Assembly (NCBI GenBank): GCA_039720395.1
Contig: CM077824.1
Span: 23,885,278 to 23,949,277 of the forward strand
Source of the DNA: Liquidambar formosana
Taxonomy: Eukaryota; Streptophyta; Magnoliopsida; Saxifragales; Altingiaceae
Length of the DNA stretch: 64,000 nt
Direction: 5' to 3'
The translations under genes and the position numbers were made by a program. The notes beneath the pieces are model-generated. The model did not search any database, was not told the DNA's origin, and saw nothing but the letters and a program-made list of their open reading frames with translations. Within the stretch, counting starts at the first letter, position 1, and every line of letters begins with the position of its first letter. Of this stretch, positions 1 through 13,522 are shown in pieces.

Positions 1-2224
1 ATTTTGTTCATCTTATTTTTATAAAAATTTTACAAATTCCATTTCAAAAGCAAATTCCACCTAAAAATTCCTTATCCAAATATAACATTAGGGTATTTTT
101 CTTATTTTAAATCCCAAAATCGATTAGGGTTTTGTTTATATATTTCATCCCAAAATTGATTAGGGATTTTTTATATATTTATATTTACTCCCAAGCCACA
201 AATGACTTTATTTTCTTCGTTTGTTTCTTAGCTTAACAGACTTGGCTATTGTTATGTCGAAACGGAAGAAGACCGACCGAACCAAAACCAAATAAAAAAA
301 TTCAGTTTTGTCAAAATTTCGGTTGGTTTTGGTTTGCTTTTTACAAACCGATTAATTCGGTTTGGTCCAATAAATTCTCCAACCCCGACTGAACCGAACT
401 GATTTCATCTTTAATTTCACCCATTACTCCATCATTTGGACCAAGATTTAGGAGTATTAATTTTTATTAATTTTAAATAGTTAAAAATTATCAAATCAAG
501 CTAAAGTAAACATTGAACACTAGATCTACTATAGGATGCATTGGATAACGTATAGGCCGGTCAAAAAATTCCTTGAAAGAAATTGACATAATTCATTCTG
601 GTCATTCGTACCATAGGAATTTATGTTGAGTCATTTATTATATAAATTTTCAATCAAATACCAAAAAATAAAAAATTTAAAAATAAAAAAACAAGAACAA
701 AACAAAACAAGCAGGCAATATGGGATTAATGGATTGTCTAAATGCTACCGACAGTGATAATGGATCATTTCTACTGTTTAAAGGAAACGAATCGATTCCA
801 ATCTTTAAATGCATCGGTGATTTAGGATGTGTCAGAAGGGTAATTTTGGAAAGATATATTTGATCGATCCGGTTCTTTTATTTAATTCTTTAATGTACGC
901 CTCCACATGCTTCTCTCGTTTGTTAGTTAGGGTGTGCTTATAAAAAATGTAAAATATAAACTATAAAAGTTATGACGTGCTTTCAATCTTTTGAGAGATA
1001 ATTATTATTAAAGTGGGGGAAGTGGGTCCCAACAACAAATGTTAATTCAACCTTTATAAAATTCGTGTGGATAGTCTGCCGAATCTCTTTAATAATTTAA
1101 AAACATCATTGTCTAATGTTACTCTACTAAAGTCTTACCTTATCTACATATACTAAATACGACTAGAAGACAGGCAACACATAATGCATGTATGACGAAA
1201 TTAATAAATAAATAAAATTTACTAATAATAATAATAATACTATGTAAAAACTAAAACGCATTATTTATTTTTTAATAAAATTAAAGAAAAAAAAATTGAG
1301 AAAAATATATGAATTAAAAAAAACACACACACACCATTTGTACCTTCGCCTCTTGAAGAATACTGGTTCTCCATCTTTTGACCTTTTCTTTATATTATTA
1401 TTTAGATCCCTTAATTTGGGGAGTGAGTGGAGAGAGACGAGGGGCGAATTTCTATGGGAGCACTGTACGGTTGATGCGGTAACGAGAGTTAGTAAAGACT
1501 TATTTGTTTAGCCAGAATCGAGGGAAATCAGAATTTAATAGTAATAAGCCGGAGTTCATCATTGAAATTTCATTTCATTTTATTTTAACTTTGTGTGATT
1601 CTGTTTAAATGAACAAGCAATGAGAGTGGAGTAGAGTAGAATTGTCAAAATATTTTTTGGTTTCTTAATCTCACTTTACTTCACTCTCATTGACTTGTGA
1701 CACTACATGATTGTATCATAATTAAATTGAAGGCTTACTCATGGAAAAGAAAAAGATGGCACTGGGAGAGTTGTTTGGTAATGCGGGAACTCGCAAATGG
1801 ATGCTAGAATTTGGGAGGCTAATTAACTACGTACCAGCTTTTAGAATGACTAATTCAACACTATTATGTTATAGTTGAGATTTTTTGGATCGTACGCTCA
1901 TCACAATGATATTCATGTTAATTTAATATAATACTAAGCAGTTTGGCATGCAACCTCTCTATGACCTGTTAGGATGAATTCATGCTAACAGGTTTACAAA
2001 GCCAATGTCAGCAAAGCCAATGTCAGGTTCACAAAGCCAATGAGTGATCTTAGGACCTCTTGCTAAGCAAGAAGTCTTGAGTTCAACTCTCACCACTCTC
2101 GCTCAATGCCACCCCCATAGACTTTGTCCATAAATTTCCTTGTCATGTAAGACAGGGGAACTACATATGCTCAAGAGGATTAGTCAAGTGCAAAGCATTT
2201 GAAACCCCTTGCTGAATGTCAATT
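1..2224. other. AT-rich intergenic DNA, no gene seen
   Basis: No open frame here has a recognisable protein, splice pattern or codon bias. The longest frame, about 71 codons at 1,296-1,511, is low-complexity at its start and matches nothing I know. Poly-A and poly-T runs are frequent. A stretch at 2,041-2,130 has a weak tRNA B-box-like string (GAGTTCAACTC) and could be an old SINE relic, but no A box was found at the right distance. Confidence 0.5.
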
Positions 2225-2352
2225 TTTTATTGTTTTTTGGTAACATAGATAAAAAATTCATTACATCAATAAATAGCAAACTTACGACTCGAAAATAGGA
2301 CCTCCCCCACATAGGGTGGAGAAATGCCACTAGGCCACAAGGCCATTGGAAT
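2225..2352 (-). mobile_element. tRNA-derived SINE (probable)
   Basis: Read on the minus strand, this starts near 2,352 with a perfect Pol III A box, TGGCCTAGTGG (2,327-2,337), followed about 33 bases later by a B-box-like TTTCGAGTCG (2,285-2,294). The body ends in a T-rich and then A-rich tail near 2,225. This order and spacing are the hallmark of plant tRNA-derived SINEs, which are non-coding and borrow LINE machinery. The B box is degenerate and flanking duplications are imperfect, so the copy looks old. An alternative is a decayed tRNA pseudogene. Confidence 0.5.
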
Positions 2353-2473
2353 GAATGCCATTATTAAATCTTATTAAGTCATTACAGCTTATACATGTCT
2401 TGCTTGTTTATGAGATTTTTCATTTTTTATAACTCCCTAAATTTTACATGCTTCTTTCATTTGGATAATAAAG

Positions 2474-2474
<1 letters not shown>

Positions 2475-2517
<43 letters not shown>
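2475..2517. repeat. (TA)n microsatellite
   Basis: About 21 uninterrupted TA dinucleotides, seen directly. Confidence 0.95.
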
Positions 2518-2521
<4 letters not shown>

Positions 2522-4590
2522 TTTATTTTATTACTGTATCCCCGCCGTGTCGTGTTCTTAGATTTTTAGGAATTGGTGTGTCGAGGTGTCCGTGTTCATG
2601 CTTCATAGCCAAGGCATTTGATTTTTTTGATAAATTATCTGCTACGTATAAAAATGTTATCCAACTCTGATGATAAAGATAAGGGAAAAAAAAAAACACA
2701 AAAACAAATAAACAATAAACCAAAAAGACAAAAGACAAAAAACAAAAAATATATAAACAGTATTTGCCCAGTAGATCTCTTTTAATTGATTTGGCTTCTT
2801 TAATTTCCCCACAAATCACAAATTGCATTAAACAGAAAAAAAATATATAGAAATGAAAAAAGAATATAAAATCTAAGTTGAACTTAGGTTTAAGCAAACA
2901 GCCAACGGACATCTAATGAATATCGAAGTTTACGTAGTTTGATCACACATGGAAGAAGGATTTCACACCAATAAGAGATTATTAATCTCGAATCTGGCCA
3001 TAACTAAAAAATCTTTCTCTCAGAAAATCTATTCATTTTGATAAATAAAATAATAAAATAAAATGACTTTAATTTGCAAAGCATTTGATTAAAGCAAGTG
3101 CTCAATATAGGGTTGAAGACTAATATTCTCCAACGAGTGGGGAAAATCAGGAGAAGGGGAGCGTGCAATATCACATAACCAATCGTTGATTATCACCAAC
3201 ACCAGCACATCATAATTTTATGTGCAAAGGGAGCAGATGGTATACTTTATTGAACCGAGGTAGGGTTCTACTAATATCTTCGAGCTAAAAATCCAGCAAA
3301 GATTCCACCCGACGTCTCACTGATATCTCTTAAGAAGGGCAATTTTGAAAACTGATCTAATGTACCCGGATCCATCCGTCCCTCAGACCCGAATTGAACC
3401 GACCCTAAGACCCAAATTGATCTGAGATACACATAATGCTTCCCAATGATTCTGTGTAGTCCCATTAAATCCGGTATCCAATACTCCATCGATACCATGT
3501 AATGCAACCTTCCAATGCATGAGATATGTTTCAAAAGACATCAAATTCACAGATGCTATGCTCATGAATGAAACTAACCGAAAAGGCCTTTTTTTTTTTT
3601 TTTTTCGGTCGTCAACAAGGGTATTTGAGACTTTGGACCCGACTAATCCCTTGAACATGTGAAGTCCTCCTTCCCGTCTCACACATGCCAGATATTACTA
3701 GGCCCTTGGGGGTACTCCTAAAAGGGATCAACCGAAAGGCATAATTTGATATGTAAACCATGCATTAATTAACTAAAAGCCAGATTTAAATAACCAAGGT
3801 CCTCGCAGAACTACTAATGCTCGCCTTCGAAGTAGACTAATTTCTAGAAGACAAGTAGAAGGTTGCTTCTTCTATATGCTCAAGCAAAGAACATCTCTTC
3901 ATGTCTCCCATCAAATTCGAGACAGCAACTAATAAGATAGCCAAATCATCTAAGTGAAAAACCAATAGACCCTTGCTTATGGTGTTTTTCAAACTTCCCA
4001 CTCCTAATATGAGGAAGCAGTTCTTGCATTGGTTTCCATCTCAGCATTCGTTCGTTTGAACCGGATCATACATGGTTTATTAATTTGAACCGGATCATGC
4101 ATAGTTTATTAATGAATATATGATGAGATTAAGGCAATCCAAGCTTACGCCCAATTTTAAATTCAAACAACCTAAGCTATGCTTCGAGGTAAAATTTTAT
4201 TCATATCCCCTAATTTTGTTCTGTATAGCCTAAAATTTTTTTTTTTTTTTCCTTCTAATTTTTTATTGTGTGGGTGGGTGGGTTGGTGGGTGTGTGTGGG
4301 GCGGGGGGCGGGGATTTGGAGGCTACAAACAATGAAACAAACGTCTCAAGAGCTGTGCACCTTATCCAGCCCCTTCTTCCTCTTCCAATTTCTAAAATTT
4401 GCCATCAGTTCCTAGATATTTCCTTCATTTCTTTTCTTGATGATATAGCTTTTGTCACATCAACACATGGATTTTTTTTGTGTGTGTTTTTTATATGGTA
4501 CTACATTCGTAACCACTCACTAAAGAAAAAAAAAATTAGGAATAAGAATGATGAAGTCTTATTATATTATTCAGGTCTTTTTATAGTATT
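2518..4590. other. intergenic DNA without a recognised gene
   Basis: AT-rich with homopolymer runs (T-run near 3,589-3,605, G/T-rich stretch near 4,268-4,315). A minus-strand frame at 3,271-3,534 has a moderately protein-like C-terminus but no family resemblance, no splice context and no neighbour supporting it. Nothing else could be assigned. Confidence 0.5.
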
Positions 4591-7500
4591 CAGGACTCGA
4601 ACATAGAACATCCCTATTTTATAGCGATGATACTAGGAGCTCAAGACTCAGACTCGAACTCAGAAGCTTCCTCATCAATTCCTCTTCCAATTTTTAGTCA
4701 TATACTCTTGTCATATATGTAATCCTATCACAAGATCAAGAAGAATGAGAAGAAAAGGAAAAAGAAGGCCACTACCTAATTTGAAAGCGAAACAATGGTG
4801 ACTGAACATTCTAAAATTTGCATTATAGGAACTCAGAAAGAGCAAACCAAATGAAACTATAGATGACGATTTAATTTTTAAGTTTACCATGAATTAAAAA
4901 ATTGCAAACCAAATACAAGTATTCAACTTGACAATGACAATTTTCTTCTCTCGTTTTTGGGTGACAAAAACTACTACAAATATTCAAGTTCGTAAAAACA
5001 TTGAGGTCTAAATATGTAAAATTAAAATGAGAGCGGTTATTGCAACCCCTCAATGTTATTTGCACACCCCACTTATTTTAATTTTTAAAATTTTAGGAAA
5101 AATATAAAGGTTTTTATGAGAACCAGTCACATGGTCCACTAGATTACATCACTTTGAATAACTTTGTAAAAGAAATGTTTTCTAAAATCTGTCATTTAAG
5201 TGGAGTTTTTGGTCATTTTAGTTTTTGTTTCATTTATTAAAATCTTACTTAAACGACAAATTTTAAAAAACTTGAAACCTAGCCTTACCAAAGTCTTTTT
5301 TAAAGAACAATTATAGCATTAGAATCGATTAGGGGGTTACTGGTTAGTCACCTTGGTTTCAAATTCCTATATTTTAACAAATCAATTTGAATTTAGCCAG
5401 CCCAAAATCATCTCAGTTTCAGGCACATATTGAGGTAATTGCCTAATTTAGGTGAGAAAACTTTCTCAAAACATAGAGTAAGCTTCTTCTTCATTTTTTT
5501 TTTTTTTTTTACAAAAAAAAATAAAAAAATGGTATTAACATGTTCTTGCAAACATCAAGCGCTGATGATTCCTATGAAGCCAGTGTTCCTTTTTTGACAG
5601 AGCAGCCTCCAAAAACTGATATTGCTGTGAAACTTCGACCGACTGACTAATAGTATCAACCAAGGGTTAAAAAAGAGGTAAATTACCCTAAAACATCCCA
5701 AACTATAATTCAATTTCACAGAAACCCTTGTACTTCAAAATTAAACAAGCAACCCATAAATTATGAAATTGAGACACTTTGTCTCCGTCTATTTTCGTGC
5801 TGCTCACATCATCTATTTTCATCAAATGTAATGTTGGACCAATTATAAAAGTGCAGATTAGGCATTAGATATTTTTGTTGCATCGATAGATTCTCACAAT
5901 TCACAAGGTCTATTTTCCATCAATTCTCTAAGAACAACAAACATTGGGAAAGAGAGTGAAACATTACTAATTCACAGGAGTAACCTGTTCGAATTTAAAG
6001 TTCAGAAGGATTTGGAAAACATATTACAATTGAGGGGGTTTCGTGTAATTTTCTTGAAAAAAAATTAATTTAATTTAATTAATTTCCCATATACACCTCT
6101 TGAATCTTAAAATAACAAAGTCCTTTCAAAGGTTTTGGCAGATTCGACCCTCATTTCTCAGCCTTCCCTACAACTGAAATTAGTCATTGGATGGACATAA
6201 TCTAACCATTTAGTCATAAGAGTCCTTGCCAATCCAAACTGGCTGGTGGCCTCTTTCCATGTAAGCATTTCTATTACCAACACTGCCTCTTTTAGGAAAA
6301 TTAGGAAAACGTGTAAAAATAAAATTATTTAGGAAAAAAGGATAAATCCTTTATTTTAAAAGGACAAGTGAGACTCTTAATATTTTTATAAAAGGCATTT
6401 TTAAATAATTCCCACTAAGTCGACTACATTTTAACAAAATAAGAAATAACAAGTGGAAGAAGAGAAATAACATAAGCAAAGTGAAAATTTCAAGGTAGAA
6501 AAAGAAAAGGAAAAAAATGGTTTTAGTAAAGAAAAATCAAGGAGAAAAAGAAAGGAAGAGAAGATAGAAGAGCACATGAGAGATTTACTCGGCCAAGCCC
6601 ATGAGTGCCAAGACCCAAAACAACATTCCCAAACTAATTTTAAATAGCCTTCTCATGAACAAAACAAAATCCAACAGAACAAAATGGCACAAAATCCCCC
6701 CCACCCAAAAAAAAAAAAAAAAAAAAAACTCCCTTTCAAATATAATCAAAACCCAAAAAAATCCAATAATGCAGAGGTTCAAAACCGAAATATGTGTGTG
6801 TATATATATATATATATAGATACATGATATGAAAAAATAGAAGATAAGAGGCAGCAAATTAATTGATCTTACCCAGAGCAATTAGAGAGACTGAAAGCAC
6901 AAAACCAATCATGCCATTTGAAAGGAGGTGAACCAAATCCTGGACTGAGAAAAATCATTAGGCCATAAGGGGAAGGAGTGCAAACGAAAGAGAAAGAATG
7001 AGAGAATGAGAAATAAATGATGAGTGGGGTGAGAAGGACGAGGATGGAGAGTTGGGAAATTAAAGTTTTTTTTTTTTTTTTTTTTTTTTTGGGGGGGGGG
7101 GGTGGTGGTAATTTAACGCAATCAGGAAAAACAATTATTCATAAAGAAATAACATAAGGGATAATAAGATTTATCTACTAATCCCCTCCTTAAAAAACCA
7201 AAAGTCTCAATTGCCCTTTAAAATAAATAAAAGCTTTCCTTTTTTCCTAAATAGTTTCATTTTTTAACACATTTTCCTTATTTCCCCCCTTTTAACTAAT
7301 GGAACAATTTTAATTGCCAAAATTTTCCCACATGCAAGAAACACTCGCTCCCAAAAATTGGGCCCTAAATCCGTGCAAGTTCATTAAAAAGTCAACAAGG
7401 GAACAGAAGAAGTGGCTCTGAATAGGTTGGAACAAAAGATTTCAGCCAACCCCAAACAATAAGAATATAAGGCTTGGATGATGAATCTTTTGAAACCTAT

Positions 7501-7848
7501 CAATGAAGACCAGTAATACAGGGTTAAAAAGGCTCCAGGGAAAACCCTTGGCCACATTGGGATGGTGGTGGGAAGAGAAACAGAGACAGAGAGAGAGAGA
7601 TCGGTCACATTTCTAGGGATCACCTTCTGATAACAAACTTCACCTAATGCCGATGTGTCGTATCATAATATTCGCCCTGGAACCTCATGATTCAGTCGTA
7701 TTTTCAGCAGTTTCACATTGACGAAAGTTTCCTGGGGTCAAGGGAGCTCCCATCAGAGGTGGCTCCTACTTCCATAGCCCTCCACTCAGACTTGGTAACT
7801 GGAGAAATAATGTACAGTATTGCCTCATTAGAAGTTCAAAGACATAGA
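4591..7848. other. 3' flank of the PAT fragment, copy 1
   Basis: No coding signal was found in these 3.2 kb. It contains poly-C/poly-A (near 6,699-6,729), a TG/TA microsatellite (6,793-6,819), poly-T followed by poly-G (7,067-7,102) and a short GA repeat (7,588-7,601). On the minus strand it lies downstream of a PAT stop codon, so its right-hand part probably includes 3' UTR. I could not place a poly(A) site. Confidence 0.5.
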
Positions 7849-8943
7849 CTACTTTAACCTCGAACCAGATGGACGATTTTGCTCGAAACCCCCTGGAATG
7901 AACACAGGAAGCTGGTTTGACGCTGTATCCCTCTTGAATCTAGACTCACGAGATGAGTTCGGTGCCACCCTCTCTTGGGCCTCCCTTGAACCCGAAACCC
8001 TGTCATTTCTTAAACCATCCCTGACCGGGACACTCAAAAGGGGGCCACCAAAGAAAATAGAGTCTCCTGTGTACATCAGCTTCTCTGCTTGCTGTTGCGA
8101 AGGCTTAGGTGCAGATGACGAAGAGTCTTGAGTGGGAACGGCAGGCCTTCTACCATGACTGCCTGTTTCAGCATTAGAGTTTGATATTCCTACTTGTAGG
8201 GGCTGTCTGTTCCGAGCTTCTGAAGCTGATACAGGGACCGATACATACCTCCCGGCTTCTTGATCCCAAACGACAGATGTCCTTTAACATCTCTAAGGAG
8301 AGAAGTAGCTGGAGCCGATAGCAATAATGGATCAGTACTACTACCCTTTTGCACATCTTTTCATCAAATCCTGAGGAAGGATGGGGCAATGGATTATTGA
8401 TATTGATATTAGAAAAACCAGGTCTAGAGGTAAAGGGCCGATCAGGGACCAGAACAGGGACTGAACTAACTGCACTAAAGTGACCAAAACCATAAGCTTT
8501 TGGGAGAGGACTTAGTGTGACCGACTCATGAACATGGCTTGGACTGCTGAAGCTACTCACACTTTGAGTCCCGGTTTCATATTCATCCCGGCTACCTTGA
8601 CTTGGAGCAAAAGGTTTCTCAGAGGAGATAGTCTCAGTTCACTCTTGAGCTCTTTATTTCCTCCCATGTCAGTGCTAACACTGCTTCTGACACTCATGTT
8701 TCCACTGGAACTCATTTCTGGATCTGGTATACGACGGTTATCAACTGGCCGGAGTACCGAAGAAGATGCCCTGGCTTTGGCTGCTGCTCTCATGGCCTCA
8801 TTGGAATCCAACTTTGCAAGCTTCCAAGCGCTGAGCTTAACAGGCCTTTTAGGTACCTTGTTTCCCCTTTCCGCAAATCCAGCTGCATCTGGATCAACAG
8901 TTGATGGGACCATACCAGGCTCCAAGTGAGGTACAACTTCATC
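7849..8943 (-). pseudogene. PAT last-exon copy, broken by three 1-base deletions
   Basis: A full-length copy of PAT exon 9, from the splice acceptor (AG before GAT at 8,943) to the same TAG stop at 7,849-7,851. It is 1,095 bases against an expected 1,098. Relative to copy 2, single bases are missing near 8,608, 8,358 and 8,281, splitting the frame into three pieces covering 8,557-8,943, 8,174-8,560 and 7,849-8,290. It has no upstream exons except a fragment of exon 8, no promoter and no start, so it is a 3' gene fragment. It does preserve the frame at the place where copy 2 is shifted (RPVDNRR), which shows what the intact exon looks like there. Confidence 0.85.
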
Positions 8944-10117
8944 CTGAAGTATTCAATTTTAAGACAAGATTTATGAACTCTTGATTAGAAATTTAGAATA
9001 GAAGCTCATGATAAGTACGAAATAAAATTATAATTTTTTTCTTTAAAAGGACTTAAATATAAAATCAAATTAAATGCTAAAGAAGATGATATGTGCCAAC
9101 AGCAGGTGGTACCCACAGCTCACATGAACTTTCACATCTCAGGACTGGGAAACTATTAGGCCCAAAATTATTTATAAAATACGGATATTTAGTTGTAGCA
9201 AATAATAAATAAATAAATTGTGCAAGTATATCAAAAATCGAATTTATTTATAAAATTAGAACAAGTTTTAGTTGGGGAAGGACAAGTGATAATTATATAT
9301 TTAGAGAAAATCATGGCATGTGAGATTGAATGAATGAATAAGAAAATGATAGCACATCAGAATTTTAAATTCATATGAGAATTTCAAAATAATGCACTTT
9401 TCTCATTACATTCACTAAGAAAAAAAATGGAGTATTTTAGGATGGCCCCAAGCAAAGCAAATTGCTGAAAAGGATTCATGTTACTCGGGCACTTACAGTT
9501 GGCATAAGGCTCTGTAAAGTGTTGCTTATTGAGTATTAATAATATAAATCAATGCAATTACTAAAAGCATCAATTTTAACTGTCCAGGTTTTGACCATTG
9601 AGACCCCCTTGTTTTGGAGAGCAAGGTAGGTGACATGTGAAACATTAAACATTTATCCTGGGATGTGAACATACTTAAAGTATTTTCAATTCATTACATC
9701 AGAATAGTAATGAAATTTTCTTATCACATAATCTTATCATTACTATCTTATCTTTTGTTTCTTTGTTTCTTTCTTATCAATATGTAAATATATAATATTA
9801 TATATAGATAAATATTTATCAGAAGCCATTCGACGGGACCGGACTACAGAACCATACAACGGATGAACACAATATTTTACCCTCCACTAAGTATTCAAGT
9901 ATTAAAACATTGAGGGTGTGAAACACAGGTTATACATACCACTTTATAAGCCTGTTAACCGTCTTCTGATTGGAAAAGATAAGTATATGATGCGTGTACA
10001 TTAATTAACAGTCTAAACCATGCAACTATGCCCTGTATTCCTTCATGCTATTCTAGTGAGCAATTTACATTTTGCAATAAAAATAAATGAATTATTTCCT
10101 AAAATTATAGACTATAC

Positions 10118-10185
10118 CTGATAATCCACAAATACTCTAGGAGGGGTGCCCATGCCCCCTTGTACTGCAGGCCCAGAGAACTTCC
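10118..10185 (-). pseudogene. truncated copy of PAT exon 8
   Basis: The last 68 or so bases of exon 8 with its GT donor (intron begins at 10,117), cut at the duplication junction at 10,185. One base is missing relative to copy 2 (GGGTGCCCATG against GGGTGCACCATG), so the fragment is out of frame. It has no acceptor and could only be reached by readthrough of the proximal copy. Confidence 0.8.
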
Positions 10186-12431
10186 AGGACTCGAACCTAG
10201 AACATCCTTATTTTAAAGCGATGATACTAAGGAGCTCAAGACTCAAACTCGAACTCAGAAGCTTCCTCATCAATTCCTCTTCCAATTTTCAGTCATATAC
10301 TCTTGTCATATATAATCCTATCACAAGGATCAAGAAAAAGAGAAAAAAGGAAGAAGAAGGCCACTACCTAATTTGAAAGCGAAACAATGGTGACCGAACA
10401 TTCTAAAATTTGCATTATAGGAACTCAGAAAGAGCAAACCAAATGAAACTATAGATGACGATTTAATTTTTAAGTTTACCATGAATTAAAAAATTGCAAA
10501 GCAAATACAAGTATTCAACTTGAAAATGACAATTTTCTTCTCTCGTTTTTGGGTGACAAAAAACTACTATAAATATTCAAGTTCGTAAAAACATCGAGGT
10601 CTAAATATGTAAAATTAAAAATGAGAGCGGTTATTGCAACCCCTCAATGTTATTTGCACACCCCACTTATTTTAATTTTTAAAATTTTAGGAAAAATATA
10701 AAAGGTTTTTATGAGAACCAGTCACATGGTCCACTAGATTACATCACTTTGAATAACTTTGTAAAAGAAATGTTTTCTAAATCTGTCATTTAAGTGGAGT
10801 TTTTGGTCATTTATAGTTTTTGTTTCATTTTTTATTAAAAAGTCTTACTTAAACGACAAATTTTAAAAAACTTGAAACCTAGCCTTACCAAAGTCTTTTT
10901 TAAAGAACAAATTATAGCATTAGAATCGATTAGGGGGTTACTGGTTAGTCACCTTGGTTTCAAATTCCTATATTTTAACAAATCAATTTGAATTTAGCCA
11001 GCCCAAAATCATCTCAGTTTCAGGCACATATTGAGGTAATTGCCTAATTTAGGTGAGAAAACTTTCTCAAAACATAGAGTAAGCTTCTTCTTCATTTTTT
11101 TTTTTTTTTTTTACAAAAAAAAATAAAAAAATGGTATTAACATGTTCTTGCAAACATCAAGCGCTGATGATTCCTATGAAGCCAGTGTTCCTTTTTTGAC
11201 AGAGCAGCCTCCAAAAAACTGATATGCTGTGAAACTTCGACCGACTGACTAATAGTATCAACCAAGGGTTAAAAAAGAGGTAAATTACCCTAAAACATCC
11301 CAAACTATAATTCAATTTCACAGAAACCCTTGTACTTCAAAATTAAACAAGCAACCCATAAATTATGAAATTGAGACACTTTGTTCTCCAGTCTATTTTC
11401 GTGCTGCTCACATCATCTATTTTCATCAAATGTAATGTTTGGACCAATTATAAAAGTGCAGATTAGGCATTAGATATTTTTGTTGCATCGATAGATTCTC
11501 ACAATTCACAAGGTCTATTTTCCATCAATTCTCTAAGAACAAACAAACATTGGGGAAAGAGAGTGAAACACTTACTAATTCACAGGAGTAACCTGTTCGA
11601 ATTTAAAGTTCAGAAGGATTTTGGAAAACATATTACAATTGAGGGGGTTTCGTGTAATTTTCTTGAAAAAAATAATTAATTTAATTTAATTAATTTCCCA
11701 TATACACCTCTTGAATCTTAAAATAACAAAGTCCTTTCAAAGGTTTTTGGCAGATTCGACCCTCATTTCTCAGCCTTCCCTACAACTGAAATTAGTCATT
11801 GGATGGACATAATCTAACCATTTAGTCATAAGAGTCCTTGCCAATCCAAACTGGCTGGTGGCCTCTTTCCATGTAAGCATTTCTATTACCAACACTGCCT
11901 CTTTTTAGGAAAATTAGGAAAACGTGTTAAAAATAAAATTATTTAGGAAAAAAAGGATAAATCCTTTATTTTAAAAGGACAAGTGAGACTCTTAATATTT
12001 TTATAAAAGGCATTTTTAAATAATTCCCACTAAGTCGACTACATTTTAACAAAATAAGAAATAACAAGTGGAAGAAGAGAAATAACATAAGCAAAGTGAA
12101 AAATTTCAAGGTAGAAAAAGAAAAAGGAAAAAAATGGTTTTAGTAAAGAAAAATCAAGGAGAAAAAGAAAGGAAAGAGAAGATAGAAGAGCACATGAGAG
12201 ATTTACTCGGCCAAGCCCATGAGTGCCAAGACCCAAAACAACATTCCCAAACTAATTTTAAATAGCCTTCTCATGAACAAAACAAAATCCAACAGAACAA
12301 AATGGCACAAAATCCCCCCCACCCCCCCCCCCCACCCCCAAAAAAAAAAAAAAAAAAAAAAAAAGACTCCCTTTCAAATATAATCAAAACCCAAAAAAAT
12401 CCAATAATGCAGAGGTTCAAAACCGAAAATA

Positions 12432-12463
<32 letters not shown>

Positions 12464-13522
12464 GATACATGATATGAAAAAATAGAAGATAAGAGGCAGC
12501 AAATTAATTGATCTTACCCAGAGCAATTAGAGAGACTGAAAGCACAAAACCAATCATGCCATTTGAAAGGAGGTGAACCAAATCCTGGACTGAGAAAAAT
12601 CATTAGGCCATAAGAGGAAGGAGAGTGCAAACGAAAGAGAAAGAATGAGAGAATGAGAAATAAATGATGAGTGGGGTGAGAAGGACGAGAGGATGGAGAG
12701 TTGGGAAATTAAAGTTTTTTTTTTTTTTTTTTTTTTTTTTGGGGGGGGGGGGGGGGTGGTGGTAATTTAACTGCAATCAGGAAAAACAATTATTCATAAA
12801 GAAATAACATAAGGGTATAATAAGATTTATCTACTAATCCCCTCCTTAAAAAACCAAAAGTCTCAATTGCCCTTTAAAAATAAATAAAAGAGTCTTTCCC
12901 TTTTTTCCTAAATAGTTTCATTTTTTAACACATTTTTCCTTATTTTCCCCCCTTTTAACTAATGGAACAATTTTAATTGCCAAATTTTTCCCACATGCAA
13001 GAAACACTCGCTCCCAAAAATTGGGCCCTAAATCCGTGCAAGTTCATTAAAAAGTCAACAAGGGAACAGAAGAAGTGGCTCTGAATAGGTTGGAACAAAA
13101 GATTTCAGCCAACCCCAAAACATTAAGAATATAAGGCTTGGATGATGAATCTTTTGAAACCTATCAATGAAGACCAGTAATACAGGGTTAAAAAGGCTCT
13201 CAGGGAAAACCCTTGGCCACATTGGGATGGTGGTGGGAAGAGAAACAGAGAGACAGAGAGAGAGAGATCGGTCACATTTCTAGGGATCACCTTCTGATAA
13301 CAAACTTCACCTAATGCCGATGTGTCGTATCATAATATTCGCCCTGGAACCTCATGATTCAGTCGTATTTTCAGCAGTTTCACATTGACGAAAGTTTGCC
13401 TGGGGTCAAGAGGAGCTCCCATCAGAGGTGGCTCCTACTTCCATAGCCCTCCACTCAAGAGACTTGGTAACTGGAGAACATAATGTACAGTATTTGCCTC
13501 ATTAGAAGTTCAAAGACATAGA
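10186..13522. other. 3' flank of the PAT gene, copy 2
   Basis: Immediately downstream of the PAT stop on the minus strand. The part next to 13,522 is probably 3' UTR; no clear poly(A) signal or cleavage site was assigned. The rest is AT-rich with C/A and T/G homopolymer tracts (12,314-12,364 and 12,715-12,756) and a TG/TA microsatellite (12,431-12,463). No other gene is seen. Confidence 0.5.

Larger units (their letters stand above)
4591..10185. repeat. tandem duplication, copy 1 (distal)
   Basis: This roughly 5.6-kb block is nearly identical to 10,185-15,879, directly adjacent and in the same orientation. It starts at the shared string CAGGACTCGAAC and ends inside PAT exon 8 at GAACTTCC. 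On the minus strand it holds a piece of exon 8, intron 8, the whole last exon and about 3.2 kb of 3' flank. It is about 100 bases shorter than copy 2, and many differences are single-base deletions in this copy rather than substitutions. The junction has only about 2 bases of microhomology (CA). It may be real or an unpolished overlapping contig. Confidence 0.9.

Noticed and set aside
2041..2130. Possible tRNA gene or second SINE
   Set aside because: A B-box-like string only; no A box and no cloverleaf could be drawn.
3271..3682. Two overlapping minus-strand frames that look partly protein-like
   Set aside because: No family match, no splice signals joining them, low-complexity start. Left as unassigned DNA.
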